This document shows positions 1 to 9,942 of a DNA stretch of 64,000 nt, piece by piece. The stretch is taken from the NCBI RefSeq assembly GCF_963966145.1, contig NC_091046.1:21080001-21144000 (forward strand). The letters are read 5' to 3'. Under the pieces are notes generated by a model. That model saw nothing but the letters and a program-made list of their open reading frames with translations, did no database searches and was not told the origin of the DNA. Origin of the DNA: Tenebrio molitor (taxonomy: Eukaryota > Arthropoda > Insecta > Coleoptera > Tenebrionidae). Every line of letters starts with the position of its first letter. The first letter of the stretch is position 1. The translations under genes were made by a program, and so were the position numbers.

Positions 1-200
1 ACGAGTGCCAAAAAAGGCCCAATTTACACACGAACGAGTTGAATACAACGTTTTTTTGTTCGACGAACCCGTTAAAGGCTCCAAACCGCCTAAAATCTTT
101 TAAAATTAGCTTGACGTTTCGTTTTGACAAGTTGTGACATTTATCAAAATCCGTTCACACAGGAGAAAATTCTCAAATTCTGACAGAGTCGAAAAAAAAT
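1..200 (-). repeat. Dispersed repeat family A, copy 1 (partial)
   Basis: The same sequence occurs on the + strand at 32683-32960, 39594-39830 and 41406-41690, so this is an inverted copy cut by the window edge. Shared landmarks are a TTTTTGTTCGACACTGTC start, a stretch ending in GAACGTCAAGCTAATTTTAAAG-like sequence, and a TTGGCATGAGTGG tail that leads into a hairpin in the complete copies. No coding potential is seen. Family not recognised; probably a non-autonomous transposon. Confidence 0.75.
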
Positions 201-410
201 AATGTAAGAAGTCCCATGTCAAATCAAGGCCATCTGAATCAAAAAGCTACGCTTATAAGGCCGTTTCAATGTACATGATAATTGTTTCTGCAGAGTGGCC
301 ATAAAACAAAAGAAGGCAGAACCTGATTGCGCGCCCTCGGTGGCCGATTAACGAATCAAAGCTACAATATTGGCGGCAATTTAAAATATTACCCATCTAT
401 TTTACATGAA

Positions 411-1051
411 ATGGTAAAAGCGTGTTTCATTTGTGGGGCAAAAGATGTTCGCTTATTTGAAATTCGCAGCAATATGAAACAAAGACAAAAATGGTTCGAA
501 GCTTTTGAAACGTTTTGCGGTAAGCAAATTTATGGAGACAATGATAAGCACAACTTTTTAATTTGTATTTGTAATATAAAAGACTACAAAAATTACGGAT
601 TACTCAGAAATTTGTGAGCAGCATTTTCAACAAGACTTTATAATTACAACCCCCAAAAGACGACGCTTATGTAAAGATGCTGTTCCTTGTTCTTCTATTT
701 TTGTATGTATCTACATATAATTAAAAAAGAGTTGTGGTGTTTATTGCTACATGAAATATACATTGAAGCGAAGTCAACCACGAAATATGAGAAAACAAAA
801 TGAGCTTCCTCTTCTCATTTTCCGATTAATTACTTATTAGTTTTCACAGTCATAATCAGGGACCTCCAGTTATTAATTACTGTCATCTTATTAATGTTGT
901 TGTTTTTTAGACTTTTCTCACTGAAACTCCGGTTGAAATTTCTGTACCCCAAAATCCTGTAGAGTCTTTCGTCATTCCAACCGTTCCAATAACATCCAAA
1001 TCAATTCAAGTAAATAGTATTTCTGGGGAGTATATGCCACCAAATGGTTGA
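411..1051 (+). CDS. THAP zinc-finger protein, truncated P-type transposase
   Basis: A start ATG at 411 opens a frame with CFIC at residues 5-8 and a tryptophan in KQRQKWFEAF. The fit is to the C2CH THAP DNA-binding finger; its second half, ICEQHF followed by RRRLCKDAVPCSSIF, lies in another frame at 608-702. A GCG/GTAAGC donor at 519/520 and a CTCAG acceptor at 606-607 join the two halves in frame (phase 1), though this makes the spacer between the cysteine pairs slightly short; an unspliced indel is the alternative. The second exon ends at 702 before GTATGT. A third exon, 911-1051, follows a TGTTTTTTAG acceptor in phase 0 and runs 46 codons to TGA. The product would be only about 115 residues: a DNA-binding finger with no GTP-binding or RNase-H-like catalytic domain, as in truncated P-element products. 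Splice joins are inferred. Confidence 0.55.
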
Positions 1052-2149
1052 GATAATGGGCCCTCATTTGCTAGAAAATCCAATACTTTCATCTTGTCTG
1101 CTACATAAAAATCAGATCTGCGACCTGATAATAACTGCAACGCTGAAACCAGTGTTAGATAATACAAATTTGTCAAGAAAAAAACAGATTTATTAAAGAA
1201 GAAATGTGCAATCCAGAACAAACTCCTTTGCAGAAAAATATTAAAGTTATAAATTGTTCTAACCTACCTTGTGTTATGATTTCATGTTTTTTTGCAATTC
1301 TAATTTATTAGTATTTTGTTAGTCCAGAATGTATTCAAAATAAGCTGGGATCTTGGATATTTTATTGCATTCATGTTTTAATCATATATCTATTAACTAC
1401 TAGCTGACCCGGTGAACTTCGTATCACCTACAATCGCTGTTCGTTAGTCTCGTTAAAACTCAAAAACGGCTTCACCGATTTGAATATTTTTTTTTGTAAC
1501 ATTTTGATTGGCCATAATCAATCCTAATCAACCTTCCAACTTCAATTCATTGAGATCAATAGTACTGGCTATATCTTATACGGTTTGAATTTCGTTCGGT
1601 TATTAAATGAAACTTGTTTACAATTCCAATGAATTTGATGTCTTTTATGTACATGAAATATAAATACAATTGGTACCACTGTGATCTAAACGCATTTCTG
1701 ATTTCCGGTTGTCAGCTTTGACAGAGTTGACAGGCGAATTTGACGTTTACGAGGTATCATTCTTTCCAAATTAGAAGAAGAGTGGTCGATGCGGAGAGTA
1801 ACCCAATATTATAACATCGCGAAGAGCTGACTCGACCGACGTTGTCTTGTTCATATTTCAATATCTAAATTTGTTTGTGGTCGTTTTGTGAATTTGTGAA
1901 AAGCTATTGGAAATGTGTAAACAAAGTAAAAATGAGGAATTTTACATGGGAGATAATTATATCGGCAGTATTCTACACTGCTGAAATGCTGGAAATGTGT
2001 GATGTGCCTGGAATGTGATCGAGTTGGAACCATGCGGTTTTGTTCCAGAATTTAAGTCACAATTTAATTCAGTCAGAATTTCATGTCCAAACTAATTATT
2101 TATTTTCTTCCATTAAATTTGAAATCACAATGAATCTCAAGCAGTTTTC

Positions 2150-2423
2150 TTGGGTGATTCAAAATGATTATGAATAAGTATTGCAACTATGTACGAAAAT
2201 GTACGTGGCAACTGTGTGAATGGGATAGAGTTGACATTTGTATGAAATTTCATAAGCGTGCATTTGATTTTTAAATTTCATTACACATTGATTTGACAAC
2301 TTTCAAAATTGCGCGACTATGAACTGTCAAAAAAATGTCAACTCTATCCCACCCACACAGTTGCCACATCAATTTTTGTACATAGTTGCCAGATTTATCC
2401 ACAATTATTTTGAATCACCCAAT
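2150..2423. mobile_element. Foldback MITE with about 85-bp inverted arms
   Basis: The arms begin TTGGGTGATTCAAAAT on both strands and continue through TGGCAACTGTGTG and GGGATAGAGTTGACATTT, meeting near 2290. No coding capacity. The related copy of family D at 54122-55450 retains the outer arm but not the whole hairpin. Confidence 0.65.
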
Positions 2424-2599
2424 ATTTACATTTCGATTTCGATTGCAAGATCGATGTTCAAAGCAAACAATCCGATTGGTTTGATTTCCAATTTCACAAT
2501 CAGCTGTCACATGACATTTGTGCATGTAGGCAAATAAATTGGAATAGAAATAAAACAACTACTACATTTGTCGGACAGATCGCGTAACAACGCAAAAGT

Positions 2600-3375
2600 A
2601 AAAGCAAATGTAATTTTATTTTAATTTACTGGATTGCGTTTTCCAGATTTTTCTTCAAATCTTCCAGGTTTTTTTCCATTGAAAACAAAAAAAAAGCATC
2701 AAGCAAATATGTAGCTCCTATTGTCAGTTATGATCGAGAGTGCATACAAAAATTATAATTTTTTAAATTTGTAGGAATTTGCCGACTTTTCTTTGTAATT
2801 GTCCCGAATTTTTTTTCCGAAAACTTAACCAAAACCCTAACAAACATAATTCAGTTTTCCCCGAATTATTTTAATTTAGTTTTTCCAGATTTTTCTCCAG
2901 ATCTTCCAGATTTTTTTTTTATTAAAAAATTTCAATTGAGTTATTTCCATCCCGGGGCATATCGAACAAAAAAAAGAATTAATCAAATAAATGTCGTTCC
3001 TATCGTCAGTTGTGATCGAGAATGCATACAAAAATTATAATTTTTGCAGTTTGCCCGAGTTTTTCGACTTTCCTTTGTAATTGTCCCGATTTTTTTTTCC
3101 TGAAAACTTTTTCACGACTATAACAAATAAAACAAAAAAAAATAATAATGCATATCCATCACAAAAAAGGACTTTCAGTTTTTCTCGAATTTTCCAATTT
3201 TCCGGGCAACTTTTCCAGTTTTTCTTTACATAAAAACCTCATACGAATTATTACGAACATTAAAAAAAAAATTGCCAAATCGTTCCAGCCGTTCCCACAG
3301 AAAAAAGCACTTTCAGTTTTTCCCGAATTTTCCAATTTTCCGGGCAACTTTTCCGATTTTTTTTTTCTTTTTAAA
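2600..3375. repeat. Tandem repeat array inside family D
   Basis: Two imperfect units of about 240-260 bp (about 2605-2830 and 2865-3115) share CCAGATTTTTCT, GCATACAAAAATTATAATTT and TTGTAATTGTCCCGA. They are followed by two units of about 145 bp (about 3165-3300 and 3305-3365) sharing TTTTCCGGGCAACTTTTCC. The same words recur in reverse orientation at 54170-54600. Confidence 0.65.
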
Positions 3376-3485
3376 CCACCCCTGAAGTAAAACGAACAAA
3401 ATAAAAAAATAATTATTCAAATCGGTCGAGCCGTTTTTGAGTTTTAGCGAGACTAACGAACGGCGATTCATTTTTATATATATAG

Positions 3486-3773
3486 ACTATATAGGTAACG
3501 TGGATACGAGAGTGAAGCAAAGATCTCGATACAAAACGCAGTCCACTTATGCGCAGGCTCGTTATCTGGAGCAACTGATTGGTGGAGGGTGGAGCTGTTT
3601 TTCCCACAATCCGCAGCGCGCAGTAGCAACATCCTATATTTAAATTCCTGCCATGCGCACATTATACTTGCTCTTAACAAAGTAGTTGAGAAGATGTTTC
3701 TATACTGCTCCCACCCATGGCAATGTTTGCTTCACTCTCGAGCAAAGTAAAGATACGACGTTACCCATATAGT
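3486..3773. mobile_element. MITE of about 288 bp
   Basis: Terminal inverted repeats start ACTATATAGGTAACG on the left and ACTATATGGGTAACG on the complement of the right, and both continue to GAGAGTGAAGCAAA after a spacer that differs in length. A TA or TAG target duplication is possible but the flanks are too AT-rich to decide. Confidence 0.55.
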
Positions 3774-3990
3774 AGTTAATAGATATATGGTTTTAATTGA
3801 CGTTTTAAGCACTTAACCTCAAAGTAAGAAGTGGAAAAAGTCTCAATCGATTGCGTTCCACATCGGTAGATGGACCGCAAAAAGGTTCTGCCGCCCGAAA
3901 TGTCACAGAAACAAAGTTTATATGTAAAAATCGAAAATTGAAACGGCCTTATAAGCGTAGCTTTTTGATTCAGACGGCCTTGGTCCAATT

Positions 3991-6006
3991 TGACAGTGGC
4001 GCCAATTTTCTGTAACTACACTCAAAATAAAAATTTTAATGTTATAGTAAATTGTGTGGCTGTTTTTTGAACATTAAATAATGCCTATGTCGGCGGGCAT
4101 AAATTGGACGCTGGCTGCCTGACTGTTTAATCCTACCCTTAAACTGGACGCCGCACAGAGGATTAATATACTCGTAATTGTACTTGTTTCTTTTTTTCCA
4201 TAATGATAAGTAGATATTTCGTAAATTTCATATCAGACTTGGGAAGAAATGTCCTGCCAAACTTTAAAGAGAGTATCAAAATGCTGATCAGATTCACCAA
4301 CTCGTTGAAAACCACTGAAAATTGTATTATTGCAATCACTACTACCGTAAACAATTTAAGTAATATCCTTGGAAACGAAACTTTTTCTTAATCCAAATAA
4401 AAAATTGCAGAGGAAAAATCTACCCAATTTTGCCTGATAATGGACGGTATACTTTTGGGCAGATCATTTACCTAACACCCTGTATACAACTCTTTTATAA
4501 ACACGCCATAAAAAATAAAAATTTAAAAAGTTACCAAAATCTTTATGTATGGATTTGTAAATAAAATAAGGAAATAGAATTATTCTCTCCTAATGGAGAG
4601 CGAGACGAAAGCGTTGAATTCATGGCAAGGGTTACCGGAGACCTAGATTAGTAGCGTCGAATTTATGACATCCCTAACAGGTACTATCGAATTCATGAAA
4701 ACCTACTACAACAAAATTTTGTTAGAGTAAGGCTACATGAAAATGTCAAATGTCAACGTCTGTCATTATGACAGTTCAAATTTAGCAATGTTCAATCCAA
4801 CGTCAAATGTATCTATAAACCATTCACGATTATTTCAAATTCGGACTATCTATGAAAATCTGACATTTTAGTTGGCAGTATTGTGATTTGTCTTAATAAA
4901 TCTATTTTAGGTTATAATTCAACCGAACACTGCTCCCAAGTTGTTACATTTTTTAAATAATTGAATAATAATCGTAAAATTATAATTGAAATGAAACATA
5001 CATATTTGTAGGGCAGTTCTGGGTAAATTCGTATTAACTAAATTAATGACGGAATTGACAACAATGCGAATATTTAAAAACGAAACGTCATATGACAGGA
5101 CCTGACGCCAATCTAACAAAAAAATATCGCGGCCTCCTGCGTGTTTAAAATAATCGTGAACGGCATATATGTTATCTACTTCACATGTTGGACATTATAG
5201 TAACATAGTAACCACTAACCACTAACCAGTTAAAATAAAGTACGTAGAAACGTTACACTACAACATTTTTGAAAAGTTGACATAACTACGACGTTTTGCT
5301 GTCCTAGTTTTTCATGAATTCGATAGTACATTAAATCTTCAGTAGTGAATTGTTCAAATGAATGACAACGTCTTAAACGTGGATTTATTGTTTTGAATGT
5401 ACTTTCAAAATTTTTGCTCATTACCCCAGAAACATTAATTAGTTCGCATGTTTGCCGCAGGACTTCTTACATTATTTTTACTATAATTAGGGACAGCTAC
5501 TTGATTTCATTGTCAGAATTACCACTGATTCGGATACTACAGCGTGATCAACAATGACTGAGTCTGTTGGCAATGAAACAATTGAAAAATATTGGTGTTT
5601 TTCTGTTTCGTAATTGGCACTGCCCGGATGTTTTAACTTGACACGACATTTAAAAAAAATTAGGTTATGTCGGGTATGTTTATGCTATTACAAAAATGAC
5701 CCTTTGATAGTAAACGTCAAGTTTTCCTGTCAACTCTGTCAAAGCTGACAACCGGAAATGCGTTTAGATTACAGTGGTACCAAAACCATTCAAATTTTCA
5801 TTGTTACCAACAGATTCAGTCATTCTTGATCACGTTATAGCAGCACATTTCTACATTTTATGGAGTTACTTCGATGACTGACAAGACACTTTTCGAAATG
5901 ACAATTACAGTTGAAACCGATAATAGCATATTTTGTCATTTAATGTAATTTCAAAGCACAAAGCACAAATCTAGTATGTATTAAATTACAATATGCCTGA
6001 TTCTAG
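3991..6006. other. Probable intron sequence without genes
   Basis: No coding exon is supported here. It holds the right half of the repeat that was the target of the P-like element (3991-4060), an isolated CACCCTGTATAC transposon-type end near 4480, and a 90-bp segment (5705-5795) that is the inverted match of 1665-1755 and looks like the end of a Tc1-type element. Confidence 0.5.
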
Positions 6007-6270
6007 GTTTGTCAGTGGTTACTTTCAATTGGATTGGAAAATCATATTCAAAAGTTCGTGGAACTGCAAGTCAACGGCAGTGCCCTCTTATTACTCACGT
6101 CGGCGGATTTTAAAATTTTAGGAATTACAAGCGACGATAAAAGCCATTTAAAACGCAAAATAAAAGAACTTAAAGTGCAAACTGAAAAGGAACGCAAACA
6201 AATGGAGAAGAGTCGCAAAGAAAAAGAAAAACTTCTTCGTAAGGCCGAAAAAGCTGGTAAAAAAAAGTAG
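6007..6270 (+). CDS. Spn: Terminal exon: SAM domain of neurabin/Spinophilin-like protein
   Basis: After a TGATTCTAG acceptor ending at 6006 the frame runs 87 codons to TAG. It begins VCQWLLSIGLENHI, then LQVNGSALLLLTSADFKILG, the pattern of a SAM domain (WL..IGLE, DG.aLL.Lt, LGIT). The tail of about 40 residues is strongly basic and coiled, rich in KER and KEK, and ends KKK. SAM plus such a tail at the very C-terminus is known from neurabin-1, the actin- and PP1-binding scaffold of synapses and cell junctions; insect Spinophilin is the likely counterpart. Upstream exons are not seen and must lie left of the window or in the repeat-filled first 6 kb. The frame is intact, which argues against a pseudogene. 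The SAM call is firm; the orthology is from memory of the family and less sure. Confidence 0.65.
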   Translation, partial: VCQWLLSIGLENHIQKFVELQVNGSALLLLTSADFKILGITSDDKSHLKRKIKELKVQTEKERKQMEKSRKEKEKLLRKAEKAGKKK

Positions 6271-6745
6271 TTTTGAAACTGAAACATCAACAAACGCCGG
6301 CCTAGGATGTTAAAAATAAATTAGTAGTAGATGAAATTTTAGTAGTTAATGAAAGGATAAGTACCAAGTGTTCATGAGTAGAGGACCACTGTGAATGGTG
6401 TATTATTTATTGCTGTAAATGTATCGTTATTTAATTTTTTTAACCGATGATTAATGTTTTTTGTTAACGTAGAAAATATTATAAGATTGCCGAAAATCGT
6501 ACATTTTTTTTTAAATATTATTTATGTGATAGTGTGTTTTTTATTGTTCCTAATCTTTTTATTTTAGTTGTTTTATAATTATTTACAATGTTGTATTAAA
6601 AAATACAAGCATTTAAAATGGAATTTTAATATTAAAATTAACCAAATTGTAATAATTTAAAAAAATATTTGTTTTCCTGAATATGTATATACTTTTTTTT
6701 ATAAAATTAAAAATGTTTTAATAAAACTGTAATTTAAAAAATATG
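6271..6745 (+). other. Probable 3' UTR of the SAM gene
   Basis: The sequence after the TAG is AT-rich and shows no repeat matches within the window. A canonical AATAAA at 6720-6725 could serve as polyadenylation signal. Confidence 0.4.
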
Positions 6746-6962
6746 CAAGAAAGTTGGCTACATCTTTATCATTCAATATATACGATAAAATCGTGTGAAT
6801 CAAGTGCAATAATTTCGTCACTTACGCATGTTAATCTTCAGACACGATTTTTAGCAATTAAATGTCTATGTTATAAATAGCACCATAATTATTTGAAATA
6901 ATTATAATCATATACTTTGCAACGGAACATGAAGACGAAATGTAAAGCCCGCCATGTAGATA

Positions 6963-8059
6963 CAATCGCGGCCATTCAAAAGTGAACATTTTTTTAAATA
7001 GTTTGATTTTTACTTTAAATCATTGGCGTCCTAAAATGTCACAGTTTGACACTAGCGTTAAAAAAATTATTGAAGGTATTTTTTTTAAAAGCCAGAAGAA
7101 AATTGGTCGTTGGTTGCTGTGGCAATTTTTGACATCCCGTGCATTGTGAACGGGCGCTCCGTCATGTATCCCTCATCCCTCCCAACTGGCAACGGCATGT
7201 CATCCAAAGGGTCACTTCGCACATTTTGTAAAAAATTGAAATATTCTTCACAATTGAAATATTGAGGTACGACGTGTGGCCCAATCAAACGATTAATCGA
7301 AAATCTTTGTTGGAAACCACGTTCTCGGATTTGTTGTGGATTTTGACGAAATGCAATTCGACGTGGTGGATCTTCTGGTTTTAAGTGTTGGACACGTTGA
7401 AGATGACAAGGATGTAATCCCTGTTGGTGCAAGTCGTCGGCAACTAACATTCGGTTCTGCCTCAACAGCTTGCAGAATTTCAGGCTCCAAGTCCAAGACA
7501 CGGCCAGATTTTGAACGGCCTCGATCTCGGTTGATAGGACTAAAAGTACCATAATCCCTTAAATGCTGGACAGCATTCACAAAAGTACGTGGACAGGGAA
7601 CTTGGCGACCGGGAAATCTCTCCACTCACTTTCTAATAAATTGTAAACACGGCCCCATGCAGGTGAAGGACGTGTCAGTAAGTTTTTGCAAGACCTACCC
7701 GCCTGGGTTTTTGCCGTAAGTTGGTATTTACTTTTTTTGCGTTAACATTTTTCGTACGAAGCCGTTGTTCTTTCACCGTCCGATCCATAAACCACTCGAT
7801 GACACGGAATACGGTGAAAAAAAATTTGAATACTTATAAATTTGAGTTTTCGAAAAAAATGCTAAATAGAATAATTTGTTTTGTTGAGTTCTATCATCGT
7901 TCAAATTTTCTTAATGCATTTCAATAATAACACGTCGTATAAAGAGGCGTTGGCAAGAAAACAGGCTGCACGAACGCCAATGAATACAGCCTAATTTAAT
8001 CCAGCGAAAAATACGGAAATTTTCACAAGCTAACATTCACTTTTGGATGGCCGCGATTG
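6963..8059. mobile_element. Tc1/mariner-type element I, non-autonomous
   Basis: Inverted ends CAATCGCGGCCATTC... and ...GATGGCCGCGATTG are flanked by TA on both sides (6961-6962 and 8060-8061). Left and right terminal 130 bp match those of the element at 42399-44831. A helix-turn-helix coding stub (ENWSL...AVA) is broken at about 7120 by a foreign mariner-like relic and resumes at about 7936 (RRWQ region). Confidence 0.75.
7085..7625 (-). pseudogene. Mariner-like transposase relic (DUF4817-type)
   Basis: Read in two frames on the minus strand. The first part has PCPRTFVNAVQHLRDYGTF followed by RVLDLEPEILQAVE, the N-terminal helix-turn-helix region; the second has QQGLHPCHLQRVQHLKPED and FNFLQNVRSDPLDDMPL. 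These are typical of the insect mariner-like family whose N-terminus is known as DUF4817. The part with the first catalytic aspartate is missing and no DDE/D triad can be read. It lies inside the Tc1-type element I, so it entered that element before decay. Confidence 0.7.
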
Positions 8060-8270
8060 TACATCTCAACGTGGCAGTACGATTTTGAAAATCATCAGCT
8101 GAGTCGGCATATGTTTGCGTATGTGGAGTTAAAATGTAGGGCGAAAATATCTTCTTTACAGCTCTCGCAGTTTGTATAACGAAGATTGGAAAAAAAGACA
8201 TTGCAAGAAACGAAGATGGTTCTGAAATGTAATGCGCAAAATTCAGTATGGCAGGTACATATCGGGCGTG

Positions 8271-9067
8271 CAAATGAAATCCTGGGCTGAGTAGGCGTTG
8301 GAAAAATTAACCGTTTAGAACAGTGTAAAGTTTGAATTTCTCGCCGTTTGATACGAATGACATTCTTTTATGTTTAATTGGGACATAATTGAACATGTTT
8401 GTTTTCAGTAAAGGGTGCCCTTAGATATTTGCTTCGATAATAGAAATCGTTAAGTTATTCTATTTTTAATGTAAAACATTGAGTACGTTTACACGGGCCG
8501 CTAACGCCGGTTTTATTTAAACCGGTGTTGTTAACACCGGTGTTAATTGACGTGTAAATGGGATTCAACGCCGGTTTTACTAAAACCGGTTTACTAACGC
8601 TACACCACTTTACCAACAGGCGTGACGTCACTAAGCGGGTGTAAAATCTACATCTAAATGGCCACCTTTGCTTAACACCGGTTTTGAAGCAGGCCTGCCA
8701 ACACAATCACAGTTGTCGTTGGCAACCGCTCAACAACAAGCGCCGACCGCCAACGCCGATTTCGAACTTTCGAAGCATTTCGGTTGGTCACACTGCGAAG
8801 AGGTTTTAGCTAACACACCGTGGCCAACACCGATGTAGATTTTAACGCCTGTACAACACCTCTTGTGTAAACGCCCGTTTTAAACCAGAACAACACCGAT
8901 TTTAAATAACACCGGCGTTAGCGGCCCGTGTAAATGTACTCATTGCAAAGAAAGTTTTTTGGCTCTAAATTTTAGGTTAGCTGTCAACATGCTCCAATTA
9001 ATCTACGCTTTAAAAAAGCACAACAATTGACGGTTTCCAACGCCTACCCAGCCCAGGATTTCATTTG
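8271..9067. mobile_element. TIR element of about 797 bp
   Basis: About 30 bp at each end are inverted copies beginning CAAATGAAATCCTGGGCTG, then GTAGGCGTTGGAAA, with one mismatch. No coding frame and no clear target duplication. Another MITE (8480-8942) sits inside it. Confidence 0.6.
8480..8942. mobile_element. MITE with repeated ACCGG motifs
   Basis: Ends are inverted: TGAGTACGTTTACACGG and the complement of the right side TGAGTACATTTACACGG, then GCCGCTAACGCCGG. The interior is built from short inverted words such as AACACCGGTGTT and AAAACCGGTTT, so the strand can fold into several small hairpins. No open frame. Confidence 0.65.
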
Positions 9068-9320
9068 AAAAACAGATAAATTTGGGAATTTTAAATGGTT
9101 TATTTGGAAATCATTTTGGTAGGTGTATTGTTGTTGTTATGACACAGTTACGATAACGCTGTTATCAAACACTTTTTTAAATGAAATAATACAAGCGAAT
9201 AGCGACATTGGAGCGTGAGTAGTGGCCTTAACGCACGTCGATAAAGCACTAGATCCCATTTAAGGCGAATCGGGATGAGGTTTTAGTGAGATTCTCGGTC
9301 AACAGATGGCGCGGGATTTA

Positions 9321-9678
9321 CTTAGCTGCAAGGTTGGTACAACTGACTAATTTGTATAGAAGGTTGCCTCGATGCCATTTAAAACAATAGTTTGAATTTT
9401 TTCCCCCCCGCAAAAGTTACTCGTGACGTCACAATGTACTAAAATTTTACGACAGAGTCTGTCGATCATGTACTAGGTACTAGGTGTTCCCTCGCTAGAA
9501 TAGAGCCCAAAAAGCCCCCCAACAACCTTCAGGGAGCCTATAAACCTTGGGTTCTATTCGAACACTCAAAATTTCTGGGTTGATTTTACGTCACGAGTTA
9601 CTTTTCCCCCCTCCCCCCAATTTTCAACGAGGCAACCTTCTATACAAATTAGTCAATTCTACCAACCTTGCTTAGCTG
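9321..9678. mobile_element. hAT-type MITE with 8-bp TSD
   Basis: The 8-bp word CTTAGCTG stands at 9321-9328 and again at 9671-9678. Between them the element (9329-9670) begins CAAGGTTGGTA and ends TACCAACCTTG. Inverted similarity continues inward about 110 bp through TTTGTATAGAAGGTTGCC and the C-run followed by GTTACTCGTGACG. CA-start ends with 8-bp duplications fit the hAT superfamily; no coding frame. Confidence 0.8.
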
Positions 9679-9942
9679 TTTTTAGCTAAACCAAGCGAAA
9701 AATTTGTAATCTGAAAAGGGCATTGTCTTTAAAACATTATTGAAAATTGCGGCAACGTTTTACTTTTTTTATTTTTTCTTTATTACGTTTTTACGTTTAT
9801 ATTTATAATTTTATATACGATACTGATGACACTGGTAGAGTATGCGAGCTTTCTAATGGATTTGTGTGGTACAGCATCAGACGTGTACAACTTTCAAGTA
9901 GGTAGGTAAGTTAAAACTGAAAAAAAAACTTCATATACACTG

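Larger units (their letters stand above)
1400..3490 (+). mobile_element. Dispersed repeat family D, copy 1
   Basis: It starts near CTAGCTGACCCGGTGAAC and ends near a TTTTTATATATATAG tail. The first about 85 bp are the imperfect reverse complement of 3413-3470, both containing the words TCTCGTTAAAACTC or its complement. An inverted partial copy is found at 54122-55450, matching about 1838-3180 here. These ends are common in insect genomes, but I cannot assign a superfamily with certainty (Penelope- or RTE-like is possible). A Tc1-type helix-turn-helix relic (about 1757-1815) and a foldback MITE (2150-2423) are embedded. It lies inside the P-like element. Confidence 0.6.
225..3982 (+). mobile_element. 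P-like DNA transposon with THAP gene, later invaded
   Basis: The ends are 46-bp terminal inverted repeats with a single mismatch (225-270 and 3937-3982), beginning CAAGGCC and followed by TCTGAATCAAAAAGC. They are flanked by GTCAAAT (218-224) and GTCCAATT (983-990 of the 3 kb block, i.e. 3983-3990). The same flanking repeat at 38245-38330 carries an uninterrupted GTCAAATT at 38257-38264, which is the empty site and implies an 8-bp target duplication. An 8-bp duplication, ends in CA...TG and a THAP-domain gene just inside the left end fit the P superfamily. hAT is the alternative, since its ends also start CA and duplicate 8 bp, but hAT proteins carry BED rather than THAP fingers. Most of the interior (about 1400-3773) consists of later insertions, and no catalytic domain remains. 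Confidence 0.7.

Noticed and set aside
327..617. Open frame beginning at 327 as the full protein start
   Set aside because: It begins at a non-ATG codon in the transposon's terminal region; the ATG at 411 lies directly before the first finger cysteines.
583..702. Second THAP exon starting at 583 (TTKITDYSEICEQHF)
   Set aside because: It gives a more usual THAP spacing, but the phase does not fit the GCG/GTAAGC donor at 519; the 608 start fits in phase. Kept as an alternative only.
1665..5795. Inverted pair 1665-1755 and 5705-5795 as the two ends of one Tc1-type element
   Set aside because: One lies inside the P-like element (225-3982) and the other outside it, so they cannot bound a single insertion; they are separate fragments of one family.
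7336..7554. Plus-strand frame of 72 codons
   Set aside because: Antisense shadow of the mariner-like transposase relic on the minus strand.
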